64,000 bases of DNA from Nocardia suismassiliense (GCF_900269665.1 NZ_LT985361.1:3887982-3951981); one strand, 5' to 3'; positions 1 to 11,301 are shown, counted from the first letter of the stretch. The notes: generated by a model from the sequence alone, not told the origin. Numbers and translations are program-made.

Positions 1-537
1 GAGCACCACGGTGTTCCCGGCGGCGATGGCCGGGGCGATTTTGGTCATCGCGAGGGCCTGTGGGAAGTTCCACGGCACGATCGCGGCGACCACGCCCATC
101 GGCTTGCGCACCACTTCGAACTCTCCGCCCAGCATGCCCGGGCGTCGAGTGACCTGAGGCAGGGCTTCGACGGTGTCGGCGTACATGCGCAGCAGGATCG
201 GGGGAAACCCCGCCTCCAGTGCGGAGGACATGGAGATCGGCATCCCGTTCTGCTTCGAGACGGTTTCCGCGATCTCGGCGCCGCGGCGCTCCATGACGTC
301 GGCCAACCGGCGCATGGCCGCTGCCCGTGCGGCATGGGTCCAGGTGGCCCAGCCGGTCGGGTCGGTGAAAGCGGTTCGCGCCGACTGCACCGCGCGGTCG
401 ACGTCGGCGCGGGTGGCCGACGGGACACTGCCCAGGTAGGCCTCGGTGCTGGGGTTCACCACCTCGATGCGGGCCTCGCCACTGCCGGTGACCCACTGCC
501 CGCCGATGAACAAGCCGTCGTGTTCGGTACCGCTCAT
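1..537 (-). CDS. Aldehyde dehydrogenase, N-terminal part (runs off the window edge)
   Basis: Reads as the first 179 residues of an NAD(P)-dependent aldehyde dehydrogenase, which oxidises aldehydes to carboxylic acids in the cytoplasm. The N-terminus contains the family opening (FIGGQWVTGSGEARIEVVNP) and, near the cut end, the cofactor-binding segment PWNFPQALAMTKIAPAIAAG. The catalytic Cys and Glu lie outside the window. The ATG at 537 is preceded by a good ribosome site (AGGAG, 7 nt away). It diverges from the AcoR-like regulator at 719. That arrangement is common for regulators of alcohol/aldehyde metabolism, so control by that regulator is likely but inferred. Confidence 0.93.
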   Translation of the reverse strand, partial: MSGTEHDGLFIGGQWVTGSGEARIEVVNPSTEAYLGSVPSATRADVDRAVQSARTAFTDPTGWATWTHAARAAAMRRLADVMERRGAEIAETVSKQNGMPISMSSALEAGFPPILLRMYADTVEALPQVTRRPGMLGGEFEVVRKPMGVVAAIVPWNFPQALAMTKIAPAIAAGNTVVL

Positions 538-600
538 GAGATTCTCCTTGCTGCTGCGCTGGATACGCCGCTGATCGTGGCGCACGGAGCCCGGATCGCA

Positions 601-621
601 CTGTTGCAAAGTTGGACACAG
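601..621. promoter_or_regulatory. Imperfect dyad in the divergent ALDH/regulator intergenic region
   Basis: Arms CTGTTGC and GACACAG form an imperfect inverted repeat of the form CTGTnnC-N7-GnnACAG. It lies about midway in the 181-bp gap between the two divergent genes. AcoR/MimR-type regulators bind short dyads in such positions, so this is a reasonable operator candidate. No stronger evidence is visible. Confidence 0.3.
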
Positions 622-718
622 TGGCACCCGGGCCGAGGGTTAGGCTCAGCGCACATGCCGGTCTCCGCCGTGGCTACCAGCCCGTGAACCGATACGGGAC
701 GAACAAGGAGGTTCGCCG

Positions 719-2335
719 ATGGGCACCGCCCCCACGCCATCGCGGCCGGTGATCGCGCAATCCTGGCAGCGCGCTGCCCTCAGTGGACTTGATCCCGCGG
801 TGTCGGTCGAGGACTACGACATCGGCGAATCCGACGGGCAGAGCTCATTGATGCGCGCGGCGACACCGGTGCTCGACGAGGCCGCGAGCCTGCTGCAGGA
901 CACCGGATTCGTCGTCGTGCTGGCGGACCGGGACGCTCGCCTGGTCGATCTGCGTTTCGGTGACCGCGCGCTGAGCTCACGGCTGGAACGCATCGGCGTG
1001 GTGCGTGGGCGGGTGTTCGCCGAGGAGACCACGGGCACCAATTCGATCGCGACGACCCTGGAAGTGGGTCACGGTGTGGCGGTGCACGGTGAAGAGCATT
1101 TCATCGACGCGCTCAAGCAATTCAGTTGTTATGGCCATCCTGTTTTCCATCCGGTGACCCGCCGGCTCGAAGGCGTCCTCGATATCACCTGCCTCACAGT
1201 CGACGAAAGCCCTTTGCTGGCACCATTCTTGGTGCGTACCGCACGCCAGATCGAACACCGTCTGCTGGCCGGGGCAAAGGCCGCCGAACAACGAATATTC
1301 GCCGCGTTCCAGGCGACTTTGCTGCGCGATAGGACAGCACCGGTTGTCGCGCTGAGCGGCGATGTCTTCCTCGCCAACGCCGCGGCCGTCGAATTACTCG
1401 ATGCTGCCGACCACGCGGTGCTGCGCAGTATCGCGGTCGACGCTCCGGCCACCCATCGGCTGCGTCTCACCTCGGGCCAGCGGGTACGGATCTCGATCGA
1501 ACGACTCTCGGAGGGTGCCGTGCTGGTGTTCGAGCGAGAAGCGGCGAACACCATGGTGGCGGCCAAACCCGCTCCGCAGGCGATCACGGTGGTGAGCGGG
1601 GAGCCGGGTAGCGGGCACACCAGCGCTGTTCGCGAATCGGCCGGGGCCGCTGAGATCGAATGGTTCGACGCCAGCGACGCCATCGGCCTCGGTGAGCAAC
1701 CCTGGCTCGATCAACTTACACGTGCGTTGATGACTGCCGCGGTTGTCGCGATCGAGGCCATCGAGCTGTTACCGCAGCCGGTAGCACGTCGGGTGACCCG
1801 TGCGCTCGCATGCGCGCGGGCTCGGGTCGTGCTCACCAGCGCGCCGCTCACCGAACTAGAAGGCGAACACGCACGTTTGGTAGCCCAGTGCGTCGAAAGA
1901 ATCGGGTTGGTCCCGCTGTGCAAACGGCGCGAGGAGATCCCGTCGCTGATCCTGTCGATGCTCGCCGAGCTCGGCGCACCACGCGAACTGCGATTCACTC
2001 CCAGCGCCCTGGAAGCGCTTGCGGGACAGCCATGGCCGGGAAATCTGCGTGAGCTGCACGCCGTGGTCCGGCAGATAGTGCAGACCCGCACGGTCGGCGA
2101 CGTGACGGTGCACGACCTGCCCGAGGCTTATCGCGGGCAGGCCCGGTCGCGGCTGCTGACACCTATCGAGCAGGCCGAGCACGACGCGATCATCGACGCG
2201 CTACGTACCTCCGGCGGAAACAAACTCGAAGCCGCGCACCGGCTCGGGATCAGCCGGACAACGCTCTACCGGGCGATCGCCCGCTACGGCATCATCGCCC
2301 CACTGTCCAGAAATGGCACGGCCCACGCTCGATAG
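719..2335 (+). CDS. GAF-domain, Fis-type HTH transcriptional regulator (AcoR/MimR-like)
   Basis: A 538-residue regulator. Residues about 60-190 look like a GAF sensor domain. Residues about 285-460 resemble a degenerate AAA+ module, and the C-terminus (about 490-525) is a Fis-type HTH (NKLEAAHRLGISRTTLYRAI). The Walker A motif is damaged: GEPGSGHTS has His where the ATP-binding Lys belongs. I see no GAFTGA loop, so it is unlikely to activate sigma-54 polymerase. This is known for actinobacterial AcoR relatives, since those genomes lack sigma-54. It probably senses a small metabolite and controls the ALDH gene and/or the downstream operon. The ribosome site AGGAGG lies just before ATG 719. Confidence 0.9.
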   Translation: MGTAPTPSRPVIAQSWQRAALSGLDPAVSVEDYDIGESDGQSSLMRAATPVLDEAASLLQDTGFVVVLADRDARLVDLRFGDRALSSRLERIGVVRGRVFAEETTGTNSIATTLEVGHGVAVHGEEHFIDALKQFSCYGHPVFHPVTRRLEGVLDITCLTVDESPLLAPFLVRTARQIEHRLLAGAKAAEQRIFAAFQATLLRDRTAPVVALSGDVFLANAAAVELLDAADHAVLRSIAVDAPATHRLRLTSGQRVRISIERLSEGAVLVFEREAANTMVAAKPAPQAITVVSGEPGSGHTSAVRESAGAAEIEWFDASDAIGLGEQPWLDQLTRALMTAAVVAIEAIELLPQPVARRVTRALACARARVVLTSAPLTELEGEHARLVAQCVERIGLVPLCKRREEIPSLILSMLAELGAPRELRFTPSALEALAGQPWPGNLRELHAVVRQIVQTRTVGDVTVHDLPEAYRGQARSRLLTPIEQAEHDAIIDALRTSGGNKLEAAHRLGISRTTLYRAIARYGIIAPLSRNGTAHAR

Positions 2336-2511
2336 TCGGCAAGCCATTCTCTGTCGAAGATTGTTCCGTCAATGAATTCCGCCGTGTCCAGAAATGGAAC
2401 ACCACGATCGCCGATATCGGTGACATAGTTCACTCGCCGACCGGAACGGGCCACAGCGCTTCGCCTTTCGCCCCTTCTCCGTAATGCCAACTGACTGAAG
2501 GACATTGACGC

Positions 2512-2820
2512 ATGTACCGATTGACTGTGCTGTACCCGCCACCAGTGGACCACGCCCACTTCCGTGACTACTACGTGTCGACGCATCTGCCGTTGGCCGC
2601 GAAATTGCCGGGGCTGCGCGCAATGCGGCACAGCCTCGACGTGTCCGCGGTAGCAGGCGAGAGTCCGTTCTTCGCGATGTGGGAGGGCGAGTTCGACTCG
2701 GTCGCCGACATGGCGGCGGCGTTGGCCTCCGAGCAGGGCCAGGCGGTGGTGGCCGATGTCCCCAATTACGCCACCGGCGGCGCGCAGATCATTCACTACT
2801 CGCCGATCCGGGGCTCCTGA
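2512..2820 (+). CDS. EthD family protein
   Basis: A 102-residue protein with the EthD dimeric alpha-beta barrel pattern: an N-terminal strand (MYRLTVLYPPP), the segment HFRDYYVSTHLPLAAKLPGL, and a C-terminal strand ending in IIHYSPI. EthD proteins accompany oxidative degradation systems such as the ether-degrading cytochrome P450 cluster, where their role is unclear. It is the first gene of a probable operon with the acyl-CoA synthetase and three FAD oxidoreductases. The gap to the next gene is 96 bp. Confidence 0.88.
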   Translation: MYRLTVLYPPPVDHAHFRDYYVSTHLPLAAKLPGLRAMRHSLDVSAVAGESPFFAMWEGEFDSVADMAAALASEQGQAVVADVPNYATGGAQIIHYSPIRGS

Positions 2821-2916
2821 ACCCGCATAGACGTGCACGCCGATCGCCATGAGCCGGTCGGTCGTCCGCACTTGGCACGACCTCGTCACCGACGACGATG
2901 AACGAAAGGCTCGACA

Positions 2917-4713
2917 GTGTCGAAACGGTTTACTGACCCCTTACCGGGCCAGATGCAGCGCCGCAGATTCTTTCAGGGCGCTGGTGCGCTCGCCGCCGGG
3001 GCGGGCGTGGTGTGGTTGTCCGCGACCGGCAGCGCGGCAGCAACGCCACCCGCACAACCGGGTTCGACCGGCCGGCGGGTAGCGGTGTTCGGCGGCGGCC
3101 CGGCTGGAATGTCGGCGGCACTGGAACTTGCCGAGCGCGGTTTCGAGGTCGACCTGTACGAACGTCACCAGGTGTTGGGCGGCAGAGTCCGCCGCTGGGG
3201 TATCCCGGGTACCGGTACCGGGGGGCGTGCCGACCTGCCTGCCGAAGTCGGGCCGCATGGATTCTGGGGTGCGTATCAGAATCTCGGCGAAAGTATGGGC
3301 CGGATCCCGATCGGGGGTGGGCGCACAATTCTCGACAACCTGTTGCAGGAAGGCGAGTTGCTTCGTTTTGTCGACCTCGCCAATGCACAAACGCAGATGA
3401 ACGCGGCCAATTTGCTTCCTACTGTGACGGGGATCGTCAACGATCTCGCCGGCATCACTGCCGCGGATGCGGCCCTGGTCACCAGTAAGATCGCCGCGCT
3501 ACTGGCTTCTGGCCCCAAGAGGAAGTGGGGCCAGCTCGAATACATGTCCTTGGGCCAATTCATGTGTGCCGACAGGTTTTCGCCGAATACGCGCGGTGCC
3601 CTGCACCAGCTGACCTCGGCCAACACCGAACCGCTCGGACGGATGAATGCGCGTGCGGCCACTCTGGGCATGCTGCACCGGTGGTTCGCGAATCTGATCC
3701 AGGTTCCCTACGGGCCCGGGATGAAGAATCGAGCGACCTTCGTGAATGGGCCGTTCAACGAGACCCTGTGGGCCCCATGGGCGCAACATCTCGAAACGCT
3801 GGGCGCACGGATCCACACGTCGCATCGCATGACCGGATTGTCGATGAGCGGCGGGCAGATCACAGGTGCGACGGTGCTGAACGCGAGCGGCAATGCCACG
3901 GCCGTCGCGGCCGACTGGTACGTGCTCGCCATGCCGTTCGACAAGGTCCCGGAGGTGCTGAACCCGGCCATCGTCGCCGCCGATCCCGCGCTCGGGCGGA
4001 TCGCGAACCTGGAAGGTTCCTGGCTCGGTGGACCGCAGATCTATCTGAAGAAAAAGCACCCGAAATTGATTCAGGGGATGATCGACATCGCGGGACCGTG
4101 GTGTCTTGTCGCCGGAAATTACACAAACCAAATATGGAACCGCGACTTCCCCAACCAGTACGGCGACGGCACAGTCGTCGAATACCTGACGGTGGACATG
4201 GCGATCTGGGACGCTCCGGGCATCCTGTACGGCAAACCCGCTATCGAATGCACCATCGAAGAGTGTTTCGAGGAGATCCGTGCCCAGTTCCGCCAGGCCT
4301 TGGGTGACGACACCATTCTGCTCGACGAAGACATCCACACCTGGACGTTCAATCCGGCAATCACCCGCCAGGGCGGCCGACTCGTCAACGACGAGCCGGA
4401 ATGGGGAACCACCCCGGGATGCTGGGCGGACCAGCCCGAAGACGTCACCACCAATATCTCCAACCTGCTCCTCGCCTCGCCGTACGTGCGCACCGATACC
4501 TGGGTAGACGACATGGACGCGGCCAACTCCGTAGGCAAACGCGCGGCCAACGCCATTCTCGGCGCGTCCGGAGTTTCCGCGCCGCCGGCACCGGTGCGCT
4601 CGGTGTACGAACTCATCGAACCGATCTACCGGCCGCTGTGGGACGAGGACGACCGCCGCTACGCCGCGGGCCTGCCCAACGTATTCGACGTCATCGCGCC
4701 CATCGCACCCTGA
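2917..4713 (+). CDS. Tat-exported FAD-dependent oxidoreductase (phytoene desaturase/HpnE-like), copy 1
   Basis: A 598-residue flavoprotein. A twin-arginine signal (RRRFFQ at residues 15-20, then an Ala/Gly-rich helix) precedes the Rossmann motif VAVFGGGPAGMSAALELAER with the acidic end LYERH. The C-terminus has the FAD-contact segment MDAANSVGKRAANAILG and the local signature DRRYAAGLPNVFDV, which recurs in the two paralogs at 6338 and 8107. The fold matches the amine oxidase/phytoene desaturase/hydroxysqualene dehydroxylase superfamily. The substrate is unknown. Export with folded FAD implies action outside the cytoplasmic membrane. GTG 2917 has AAAGG 7 nt upstream. Confidence 0.88.
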   Translation: MSKRFTDPLPGQMQRRRFFQGAGALAAGAGVVWLSATGSAAATPPAQPGSTGRRVAVFGGGPAGMSAALELAERGFEVDLYERHQVLGGRVRRWGIPGTGTGGRADLPAEVGPHGFWGAYQNLGESMGRIPIGGGRTILDNLLQEGELLRFVDLANAQTQMNAANLLPTVTGIVNDLAGITAADAALVTSKIAALLASGPKRKWGQLEYMSLGQFMCADRFSPNTRGALHQLTSANTEPLGRMNARAATLGMLHRWFANLIQVPYGPGMKNRATFVNGPFNETLWAPWAQHLETLGARIHTSHRMTGLSMSGGQITGATVLNASGNATAVAADWYVLAMPFDKVPEVLNPAIVAADPALGRIANLEGSWLGGPQIYLKKKHPKLIQGMIDIAGPWCLVAGNYTNQIWNRDFPNQYGDGTVVEYLTVDMAIWDAPGILYGKPAIECTIEECFEEIRAQFRQALGDDTILLDEDIHTWTFNPAITRQGGRLVNDEPEWGTTPGCWADQPEDVTTNISNLLLASPYVRTDTWVDDMDAANSVGKRAANAILGASGVSAPPAPVRSVYELIEPIYRPLWDEDDRRYAAGLPNVFDVIAPIAP

Positions 4714-4784
4714 ACCGGCGGTAGCCGGGACCAACCGCCGTCCAGGACCGGACTGCTTGCACGACACAAGGATTGAGCATCTCG

Positions 4785-6320
<1,536 letters not shown>

Positions 6321-6337
6321 TCCGAAAGACAGTGGTG

Positions 6338-8110
6338 ATGACAATGTGGAATCCACCGGCCTCCGGCTCCGGCATAGCGCGCCGCCGATTCATCCAGGGC
6401 ACGGCCGCAGCGGCGGGACTGGCGGCATTGAGCGTCAGCGGCAAAGCCGTCGCCCCCGCGCGGGCGGCCCCTGCCGGACAAGGTGATACCAACCGCCGCG
6501 TAGCGGTGTTCGGTGGTGGCACCGGTGGGCTGACGGTCGCACATGAACTGGTTAAACGCGGCTTCTCGGTCGATGTGTATGAACGCCACGAGGTCCTGGG
6601 CGGGCGGGCCCGCAGCTGGGGCCAACCGAACACCGGTACCGGCGGTCGAAAAGATCTCTCCATCGAGTTCGGTCCCCATGTCCTGCTGGGTTCCTACCAG
6701 AATCTCGGCGAGACGCTGCTGGAGATCCCCACGCCCGCGGGTTCCGTTCTGGACCAGGCCATTCCACTGAGCTCGGTGGGTGGCGGGGGCCGAATACCGC
6801 TGCTGGCGGACATACCGAGGCTCGATGCGGCGAGCGTGACGCACAATATCGTCCGTGTTGTGGAGGCTCTGCTGCCGGGCCTGTCGCCGGCCGAGCTGCC
6901 AATGGTCACCAGCAAGCTTGTCGCCATGTTCGCGAGCGGGCGGAAACGTCAGTTCGGCGAGTTCGACCGCACCAGGATATTGGACTATCTGGGTCGCCCG
7001 GGATTCGCGACCGCACAGGTGATTCGAACATTGACGACGCTGAACCCGAGTGCGATCACCGATGATATGAGTGTGCGCGGCTTCAACGCGGCGCTGCAGA
7101 ATTGCGATCTCGACATCTTCACTCGGGGTATGGGCCCAGGTTTCCGTGACTTCGGATACTTCATCGACGGCGGGATGGACGAGGGTTGGTTCGACCCGTG
7201 GGCCGGGCACCTACGCAATCAAGGGGTCGGGATCCATGTCGGCCACGCCGTGACGGGCCTCAGCTGCGCGGGTGGGCGCATCGTCGGCGCGACCGTCCGG
7301 ACGCCCGGCGGGACCCAAATGCCGGTGCAGGCCGATTGGTTCGTGATTGCCGCCACCGCCGACAAGGCCGCGGCATTGATGAATCCGGCTATCGTGGCCG
7401 CTGACCCCGCACTGGGCAGGATTGCCGAGCTGGCGCCGAGTTGGTTGGGCGGCATGCAGATTTTCCTCCGGCGACGGCAGAACCTCGGCGTCATCGCCGC
7501 CACCGCCGCGGGACCCTGGCTGAACCTGATGGTCGACGACACCGCGCTCTGGACGGACTACCACTCGAGATACGGTGACGGCAGTGTCGCTCAGCATCTT
7601 TCGATCGACGTCGGCGCATGGGAGACACCGGGCATCCTGTTCGGAAAGACAGCGAACTGGTGCACGGCCCGCGAAAGATTCGAGGAAGTGCGCGCGCAGC
7701 TGCGTCACGAACTCCGCGACAACACGCTCTTCGCTGACGAGGACATCCATTCCATTATTCACAACCCCTCGGTGTTCGAGCCGGGTGCGGAACCGTGCGT
7801 CCACGACGAATCGGGTATCGGTCAGGACATAAACAACTGGGTGAACCGCCCAGAAGTGACCACGGGCATCCCGAATCTGTTCTTCGGTTCGGCCTTCGCG
7901 AAGACCTACGGCCAAATCGACAGTACCGACTGTGCGAACGAGGCAGGCAGACGAGCCGCCAACGCCATTCTGCTCGCCGCCGGTTCGAACGAGCCGCTCA
8001 CTCCGGTATCGGGAGCGGAGCCGCCGCCGATGCTGAAGGCGCTCTGGGAGGAAGACGACCGACGCTACGACGCCGGGTTACCCAACGTGCTCGATGTGGT
8101 GGGCCGGTGA
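6338..8110 (+). CDS. Tat-exported FAD-dependent oxidoreductase, copy 2
   Basis: Paralog of the gene at 2917, about 590 residues. Tat motif RRRFIQ at residues 15-20; FAD motif VAVFGGGTGGLTVAHELVKR with VYERH; then EVLGGRARSWGQPNTGTGG, matching copy 1. The C-terminus has CANEAGRRAANAILLA and DRRYDAGLPNVLDV. Start choice is uncertain: GTG 6332, GTG 6335 and ATG 6338 are in frame and only GAAAG at 6323-6327 resembles a ribosome site. It begins 17 bp after the acyl-CoA synthetase and overlaps copy 3 by 4 bp, so translation is probably coupled. Confidence 0.86.
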   Translation: MTMWNPPASGSGIARRRFIQGTAAAAGLAALSVSGKAVAPARAAPAGQGDTNRRVAVFGGGTGGLTVAHELVKRGFSVDVYERHEVLGGRARSWGQPNTGTGGRKDLSIEFGPHVLLGSYQNLGETLLEIPTPAGSVLDQAIPLSSVGGGGRIPLLADIPRLDAASVTHNIVRVVEALLPGLSPAELPMVTSKLVAMFASGRKRQFGEFDRTRILDYLGRPGFATAQVIRTLTTLNPSAITDDMSVRGFNAALQNCDLDIFTRGMGPGFRDFGYFIDGGMDEGWFDPWAGHLRNQGVGIHVGHAVTGLSCAGGRIVGATVRTPGGTQMPVQADWFVIAATADKAAALMNPAIVAADPALGRIAELAPSWLGGMQIFLRRRQNLGVIAATAAGPWLNLMVDDTALWTDYHSRYGDGSVAQHLSIDVGAWETPGILFGKTANWCTARERFEEVRAQLRHELRDNTLFADEDIHSIIHNPSVFEPGAEPCVHDESGIGQDINNWVNRPEVTTGIPNLFFGSAFAKTYGQIDSTDCANEAGRRAANAILLAAGSNEPLTPVSGAEPPPMLKALWEEDDRRYDAGLPNVLDVVGR

Positions 8111-9906
8111 CGCACATTTCCCGAAGGCGGCTTCTCCAGGCGGCGAGTGTTGCTGGGGCCGCGGCCGTCTCGCTCGGCGCACTGAAGTCGGCACCAACAG
8201 CGCACGCGGCACCGCGGCAGGCCGGCCCCGGGCGTCGGCGGGTCGCGGTCTTCGGCGCCGGCCCCGGCGGGCTGTCCGCCGCTTTCGAGCTGTCCAGCCG
8301 AGGATTCGACGTCGATGTCTACGAGCGTCATCCGATGGTAGGTGGCAAAGCGCGAAGCTACGTTGTGCCCGGCACCGGTTCGGGTGGGCGCGAAGACCTT
8401 CCGGCCGAGTTCGGGTGGCACGGGATGTGGGGGACGTATCAGCATTTCCCGGAGACCTTGTCCAGGGTGCCGACGCCCCGGGGAACCGCTAACGACAACC
8501 TGATCCTGCTACCGGCAGGAACGCCTGGAGTTTATGGCAGCCTGGCGGAGTCCTTCTTCAGAATGGGACCCGGCGGGCTGACCACGCCGCAAATCCTCGC
8601 CGACGAGATCGGCCGGTTCCTGGGCGTCGCCAGAAATGTGAAGCCACAGGACATTCCGGTGATTGCGAGCAAAGTCGCCGCGCTCGCAACGTCCGGTCGT
8701 AGTCGGCAGTTCGGTCAGTTGGAGCACATCACCCTGAACGACTACATCGGGCCGGGAATGCCCGAAGGCGTCAATGATCTGATGCGGGCGATCAACAGCC
8801 AGGTCACCATGCCCGACCGGCTCAACGCGCGCAATGCCGCGACCGGAAACATTCACCTGTTCTCCGGCTATCTGGGCACCAAGGGGCTGGGCAGGGGAGC
8901 CCGCGACGTGCTCGGAATGGCTGACGGTCCGATCAACAGCTGTGTGTTCGACCCCATGAAATGGGCAGCCGAACGTAACGGTGCCCGATTCCATATGAAT
9001 CACCGCCTCACCGCCCTGCAGACCAGCGGCGGCGAGATCTCCGGCGCGACCGTGGTGGCGCACGACGGTCGGTCGATCGCCGTGGATGCCGATTGGTACG
9101 TGCTCGCGGTGCCGTTCGACAAGGCAGCCGACCTGATGAGTCCGCAGATCCTCGCCCTCGACCCTTCGCTGGAGGGCATCAAAACGATGACGCAGTACGA
9201 GAATTGGCTCGGGTGCATGCAGCTCTACACGAAGGAGCGATTCGAGGGCGCTCCGCTGGGCGGGACAAACGAATGGGGGCTGCTCTGGGCGGCGTACTCG
9301 CAAATGTGGAGTGGCCCGAAGTTCAAGGACAGATTCGGCGACGGCAACGTCACCGACTATCTGACCACCGATTGCGTCGACTGGCATCGTCCGGGGCTGC
9401 TGTATGGGAAGCCGGCAAACCTGCACAGCAAGGAGGAGTACATCGAAGAGGTATTCCACCAGTTCAAAAAGTACGGGAACTTCCCGCTCGAGCAGGCGGA
9501 CCTCGCGGCGCTCGAACTCAACCCGGCCTTCTACTGGAAGGACGGGAAGATGCACAACGACGAGCCCGATTTCGCGAACTATCCGGGTTGCTGGGCCGCG
9601 CAGCCCGAAGCTGTGACCAAGGTGCCGAACCTGTTCCTCGCCTCGGCGTATGTGCGGAGCATCGCCGGGGTCGAGTCGATGGAGGCCGCGAACGAGGCCG
9701 CGCGACAGTCCGTCAACGCGATCATCGACCGCTCGGGCGTCGACGCCGATAAGTGCTGGCTGGACAGCGTCGATCCACCGCCCGCCCTCGCGGCGCTCTG
9801 GCAGGACGACGACAACCGATACAACGCGGGCCTGCCGAACCGATTCGATGTGGTCGCGCCGTATCTCGGCGGGAAAACCGATCCCACACCATGGCCCGGC
9901 TACTAG
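8107..9906 (+). CDS. Tat-exported FAD-dependent oxidoreductase, copy 3
   Basis: Third paralog, 599 residues from GTG 8107. That codon overlaps the stop of copy 2 (GTGA) and places the Tat motif SRRRLLQ at residues 5-11, as expected. An open frame extends further upstream but only as an out-of-frame shadow of copy 2. The FAD motif is VAVFGAGPGGLSAAFELSSR with VYERH. The C-terminus has NEAARQSVNAII and DNRYNAGLPNRFDV. It is slightly more divergent than copies 1 and 2, with a longer C-terminal tail. Three tandem copies suggest heteromeric enzymes or successive oxidations of one substrate. Confidence 0.87.
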   Translation: MTHISRRRLLQAASVAGAAAVSLGALKSAPTAHAAPRQAGPGRRRVAVFGAGPGGLSAAFELSSRGFDVDVYERHPMVGGKARSYVVPGTGSGGREDLPAEFGWHGMWGTYQHFPETLSRVPTPRGTANDNLILLPAGTPGVYGSLAESFFRMGPGGLTTPQILADEIGRFLGVARNVKPQDIPVIASKVAALATSGRSRQFGQLEHITLNDYIGPGMPEGVNDLMRAINSQVTMPDRLNARNAATGNIHLFSGYLGTKGLGRGARDVLGMADGPINSCVFDPMKWAAERNGARFHMNHRLTALQTSGGEISGATVVAHDGRSIAVDADWYVLAVPFDKAADLMSPQILALDPSLEGIKTMTQYENWLGCMQLYTKERFEGAPLGGTNEWGLLWAAYSQMWSGPKFKDRFGDGNVTDYLTTDCVDWHRPGLLYGKPANLHSKEEYIEEVFHQFKKYGNFPLEQADLAALELNPAFYWKDGKMHNDEPDFANYPGCWAAQPEAVTKVPNLFLASAYVRSIAGVESMEAANEAARQSVNAIIDRSGVDADKCWLDSVDPPPALAALWQDDDNRYNAGLPNRFDVVAPYLGGKTDPTPWPGY

Positions 9907-10358
9907 ATCAGAGCGCCGCCGAGAGTGGTCGCCGACCTCAGGACTGGTCGAGGTGATCTCTCAGATCCAGATGCCGCAGCAGGTCCTCGGCGCGGCGCGA
10001 CCACTTCGAGCATGGCATCGGCCGTGGCGAGTAGTGAGACAGTGATCGTCTCGTCGGCGGTCGCTCCCGTGGTCGCGTACTTCAGGGCCTGAGGGAGGCC
10101 GTCGACGGGATGGTAAGGCGGCGTGCGGTTTTGCATACGCCGACGATATGGTCGGGGTTTTAACATCCGCTATATGGGTGTACCGATCAACGAGGACAAG
10201 CTCTTCAGAATCCGCTGCCACAAGCTCGGTCCTCCCGCAGGTGATGGCCCGAATTCCGATGCTGCGCTGTGGATTCCGGTGATGCACCGATCATCCGCCA
10301 CACCGATTCCCTCCTACGCCGCCCGAGCCTGCCGTGCGGCCCAACCGAAGGAATACCG
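9907..10358. other. Intergenic region with a possible gene remnant
   Basis: 452 bp between the oxidoreductase operon and the secreted-protein gene. It contains the frameshifted minus-strand remnant listed at 9938-10136 and the promoter and ribosome-site region of the gene at 10359. I see no terminator with a T-run and no other supportable gene. Confidence 0.5.
9938..10136 (-). pseudogene. Possible frameshifted small gene, unknown family
   Basis: On the minus strand an open frame starting MQNRTPPYHPVDGLPQALKY continues with good GC-rich third positions until about 10010. From there a different frame carries the plausible ending AEDLLRHLDLRDHLDQS and a TGA at 9938. Together they read like one short protein broken by a one-base indel. 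I do not recognise the family. The ending could also be chance. Confidence 0.25.
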
Positions 10359-10877
10359 TTGAACAGAACCAAACTTGCTGTCCTCTTCGCCGCGCTCCTG
10401 GCATCGGCGTCGGCACCGGCACATGCCGAACCCGCGACACCCGGAGCGCTGGAAGCTGGATTTCCCCACGTGTTCAGGCTCTTCCAGCTCAGCGACCCAG
10501 CCCACCCGGCCTGCGTCTACTACAACGAAGTCGCCGTCGGCCGCGGCGAGGCAGTGGACGCCGCCAACTGCAGACCCGACACACGCCATTGGTTCCGGCG
10601 AAATACCGAGCCCGACTTCGTTCTCTTCCACCTCGACGACTTCCCCGGCAAGTGCCTCATCGGCGATACCTCCACCTCGCCAGGTGTAGTGCTCGTCGGG
10701 TCCTGTGACGACCCGCGCGCGGGCTGGGTCGGCGGCGGGTCCATCAACCCGCCCCGATGGGCGCTCGCGCCGAGTTCAGCGCCGAAGATGTATTTGCGCG
10801 ACAACGGGATAGCCCTGGTCCTGCAGAACACCGCCAACCCGCTCCAGACCCCGGGCTACTACTGGAATCCCCAATAA
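10359..10877 (+). CDS. Secreted hypothetical protein
   Basis: 172 residues from TTG 10359, chosen because GAAGGAA ends 5 nt upstream and the N-terminus then becomes a clean signal peptide (NRTKLAVLFAALLASASAPAHA, cleavage after AHA). The mature part has paired cysteines (ACVYY, ANCRPD, GKCLIG, GSCDD), suggesting a disulphide-stabilised extracellular fold, and ends TPGYYWNPQ. Ricin-type or RNase-like sugar-binding folds have similar spacing (residues such as CLIGD), but I cannot assign a family. Confidence 0.72.
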   Translation: MNRTKLAVLFAALLASASAPAHAEPATPGALEAGFPHVFRLFQLSDPAHPACVYYNEVAVGRGEAVDAANCRPDTRHWFRRNTEPDFVLFHLDDFPGKCLIGDTSTSPGVVLVGSCDDPRAGWVGGGSINPPRWALAPSSAPKMYLRDNGIALVLQNTANPLQTPGYYWNPQ

Positions 10878-11301
10878 ACCAAGCTTCTCAGCAAACAAAC
10901 CAGCCTGCGGTCCCGATGCTCGACAGGCGCGCCCGCGAAGGTACTGGATTGCCGCGACCCGCGCGGTCCAAACGATCAGCGCGGGTCTGCGGCTGATCCA
11001 CGGGCCGAACGACTCCCGACCGTCGACGAGGCGCGCACATGCCGAAGAGCGTGCGAGGTTCGACCACGATGTCCATATCGGGCTTCCTCTCCAAGTCGTC
11101 CCAGGTGCAGACGTGCCCGGTCCTGTTGGCCCTTTCCGTGTTCGGCCTTCTCGAAGCGCCTGCACGCGTAACCTCTGAATGCGACGAATGGGGAAGAAGG
11201 CGACTCTTCTTACTGCATTCGAGTGCATGAAGGACCGAACCAGACAACTGGCCGGTGATCATCTTGAGGCTGAACTCCGTATACGAGAAAAGGACCTCTA
11301 C
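10878..11301. other. Intergenic region, no confident gene
   Basis: 424 bp. Minus-strand fragments in two frames (around 11010-11140, reading PDMDIVVEPRTLFG, and around 10930-11040, reading DGRESFGPWISRRPALIV) look protein-like and could be a decayed gene, but I cannot name it. The 3' end holds the ribosome site (AAAAGGA) of the gene at 11302. Confidence 0.4.

Noticed and set aside
7795..8106. Long upstream extension of FAD oxidoreductase copy 3 giving a 703-residue protein
   Set aside because: The extension is an out-of-frame reading of copy 2; GTG 8107 gives a GTGA overlap and puts the Tat signal at the N-terminus.
11039..11230. 63-codon + strand open frame between the two small secreted genes
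   Set aside because: Weak start, low coding character; overlaps better but still doubtful minus-strand fragments.
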